DNA from: Clostridia bacterium
GTDB taxonomy: Bacteria; Bacillota; Clostridia; Monoglobales; Monoglobaceae
Direction: 5' to 3'
Length of the DNA stretch: 64,000 nucleotides
NCBI GenBank assembly: GCA_017546165.1
Contig: JAFYXL010000033.1
Location: 1-64,000 of the forward strand
Positions 62,627 to 64,000 of the stretch are shown in pieces (the first letter of the stretch is position 1; each line of letters starts with the position of its first letter). Position numbers and translations under genes: made by a program. The notes under the pieces are model-generated. The model saw nothing but the letters and a program-made list of their open reading frames with translations, did no database searches and was not told the origin of the DNA.

Positions 62627-62641
62627 TCTTGGGTGAATGAT

Positions 62642-63877
62642 ATGAAAAGAATAATTTCTCTGATACTTGCGTTGGCCCTTGTTGGCACCACGGCTGTATT
62701 TGCACATCCTTTCAGTGATGTTTCAGGTCACTGGGCTGAGGCGGAGATTGAAAAAGGATATAACAACAAGGCAATAAACGGTGACCCGGATGGCAGATTC
62801 AGACCTGATGACATAGTTACCAGGGGCGAATTCATGAAGATGCTTACGACTATGGTTTGTAAAGTAATTGAGTTTGAAATCCCTGAGGATTGGAGTAGCG
62901 GCAACCATTGGGCGTCAAAGTATTACTCATTTGCCAGAATGTTCCTTTTCCCCCCTGTAGCCCAAGAGGTTGACGGAGTTAAAGGCGGAGCAATGGAAAA
63001 TGACGAAGATTATGACCTGCCTATCTCAAGATGGGAAATGGCTTATATGTCCAGCTATTCCGTAATCAGTGCTTTGGGTTATGAAATGTCAGAAAAAGCT
63101 GCAGAATTTGCAGATAAAGACGAAATAGACCAATACCCTGTTGCGATTGTTGAAACAATTGCAACAAGTAATGAACTTGGAATAATGAAGGGTGATGAGA
63201 ACAGCAACTTTGTGCCAAAAGCCAACGGCACCCGCGCAGAGGCGGTTACCGTAATCAACAGGGTCAATAGTTTAATTAATAAGGCTATTGGGGAATATAC
63301 GGAAGAGACACAGTCACAGCAAGAGTCTTATTACAAAGATATTGATGAGAACCGTGTTACATATGACAAGATTCCAACCGGGCACCCTAAAGTAACAATT
63401 CTTATGGCAAACAACAAAAAGATTGTGGTGGAACTTTATCCTGAGTATGCGCCTCAAACCGTTGCCAATTTTATAAAACTTGCAAAAGACGGATTTTATA
63501 ACGGCACCACATTTCACAGAGTTGTAAAAGGCTTTATGGCACAGGGCGGTGACCCCAATGGTGATGGCACAGGGGGTAGCGGCAAGTATATCCTGGGCGA
63601 GTTTTCATCAAACAGTTTTAGCAAGAACACACTTTCCCACACAAAAGGTGTGATTTCAATGGCTCGGTCACAGCATCCGGATAGTGCGTCAAGTCAGTTT
63701 TTTATATGCCTGGAAGATGCACCACACCTGGATGGACAATATGCCGCATTTGGCAAGGTTATCCAAGGGATGGATGTAGTAGAGGAATTTGCCGAAGTTG
63801 AAATGACAATAAACAGCACAGGCGAACTTGCATCACCTGTTAAACCTATCACAATAAAATCAATAACAGTAAAATAA
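62642..63877 (+). CDS. SLH-domain cyclophilin, cell-wall-bound foldase
   Basis: From ATG 62642 (GGGTG upstream) this 411-residue protein has a signal peptide (about 1-21, TAVFA-H), SLH domains (about 24-70, HPFSDVSGHWAEAEIEK and DGRFRPDDIVTRGEF; a divergent second about 85-150; a third about 160-210), a Gln-rich linker, and a C-terminal cyclophilin (about 250-411; YPEYAPQTVANFIKL, FHRVVKGFMAQGGDP, SMARSQHPDSASSQFFI). It is a foldase held to the wall by its SLH domains. Its catalytic domain is very close to that of the preceding gene, indicating duplication. Confidence 0.92.
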   Translation: MKRIISLILALALVGTTAVFAHPFSDVSGHWAEAEIEKGYNNKAINGDPDGRFRPDDIVTRGEFMKMLTTMVCKVIEFEIPEDWSSGNHWASKYYSFARMFLFPPVAQEVDGVKGGAMENDEDYDLPISRWEMAYMSSYSVISALGYEMSEKAAEFADKDEIDQYPVAIVETIATSNELGIMKGDENSNFVPKANGTRAEAVTVINRVNSLINKAIGEYTEETQSQQESYYKDIDENRVTYDKIPTGHPKVTILMANNKKIVVELYPEYAPQTVANFIKLAKDGFYNGTTFHRVVKGFMAQGGDPNGDGTGGSGKYILGEFSSNSFSKNTLSHTKGVISMARSQHPDSASSQFFICLEDAPHLDGQYAAFGKVIQGMDVVEEFAEVEMTINSTGELASPVKPITIKSITVK

Positions 63878-63892
63878 AATCAGTTAAACATT

Positions 63893-63929
63893 AAAGCCCT
63901 TGCAACGAATTGCGTTGCAAGGGCTTTTT
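63893..63929. terminator. Terminator after the SLH-cyclophilin gene
   Basis: A 15-bp perfect stem (arms 63893-63907 and 63913-63927, core GCCCTTGCAACG) with T-run; probably also ends the minus-strand gene at the right edge. Confidence 0.9.
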
Positions 63930-63943
63930 GTATTGATTCAAAG

Positions 63944-64000
63944 TTATTTTTGGTATAGTCTTCCGGTTTCATATCTTGGCTCAAAACTTACGTTTATGCC
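63944..64000 (-). CDS. 3' end of a minus-strand gene at the right edge
   Basis: The minus strand is open from the right edge for 18 codons, ending NVSFEPRYETGRLYQK and TAA at 63946-63944, just outside the terminator. The composition looks coding and the terminator fits a convergent pair, but the fragment is too short to name. Confidence 0.4.
   Translation of the reverse strand, partial: GINVSFEPRYETGRLYQK

Overview
The window looks like chromosomal DNA of a low-to-mid G+C, single-membrane bacterium of the Clostridia. The evidence is a ylm-type division cluster (YggS, SepF, YlmH, DivIVA), the yloU-yloV-recG block, clostridial families such as DUF4364 and DUF4330, surface-layer homology (SLH) proteins, LrgAB, AddA, mini-RNase III, strong Shine-Dalgarno sites and frequent TTG/GTG starts. 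I cannot name a genus. Nearly all of it is housekeeping DNA. I see no rRNA, tRNA, CRISPR array, transposase, integrase or phage gene.

Layout. 1-3.5 kb: the end of an HlyD-like adaptor, then yggS, sepF, ylmH and divIVA, closed by a stem-loop. 3.5-10.5 kb: lspA, an RluD-type pseudouridine synthase, radC, uvrB and uvrA. 10.5-12.1 kb (minus strand): a small multidrug-export-like membrane protein and ApbE. 12.2-17.8 kb: an envelope operon of murJ, an O-antigen-ligase-like protein, a GT4 glycosyltransferase and two DUF4330 proteins. 17.8-19.8 kb: lrgAB, a SLOG-family protein and a small tail-anchored protein. 20-25 kb: two large divergent SLH proteins, followed by inorganic pyrophosphatase. 25.7-29.9 kb (minus strand): recG, a FakA-like kinase and an Asp23/Gls24 protein. 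30.2-40.9 kb: a long plus-strand run of rlmB, yifB, trmL, degV, a DUF4364 gene, mnmG, an RluA-family gene and addA, followed by a GT28 glycolipid synthase, feoA, feoB, a 49-residue Cys-rich Feo partner and a DUF554 protein. 45.1-45.4 kb: a run of six perfect hairpins before dut. 45.9-51.2 kb (minus strand): split transketolase, a YitT protein, mrnC, cysS and cysE. 51.5-57.5 kb: a GT2 glycosyltransferase, a small membrane protein, an AcpS-NnrD fusion, a GerS-like lipoprotein, alr, a MazEF-type pair and a secreted small protein. 57.6-61.7 kb (minus strand): ispE, a MATE transporter and ftsH. 62-63.9 kb: two exported cyclophilins, one carrying SLH domains. The last 57 bases look like the 3' end of another minus-strand gene.

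How the genes work together. Envelope building dominates: LspA, MurJ, the polysaccharide genes, the GT28 enzyme, Alr, SLH surface proteins and exported foldases, with FtsH for quality control. DNA repair (RadC, UvrA, UvrB, RecG, AddA), RNA modification (YlmH, two pseudouridine synthases, RlmB, TrmL, MnmG, Mini-III) and lipid metabolism (FakA plus a DegV protein, AcpS) make up most of the rest.

I found no new defence or mobile system. The least explained items are the six-hairpin array before dut, a short MITE-like palindromic element between recG and the FakA gene, the AcpS-NnrD fusion, a MazF antitoxin that lacks its DNA-binding domain, the SLH-cyclophilin fusion, and the GerS-like lipoprotein gene next to alr. 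Promoter and terminator calls were made by eye from consensus boxes.
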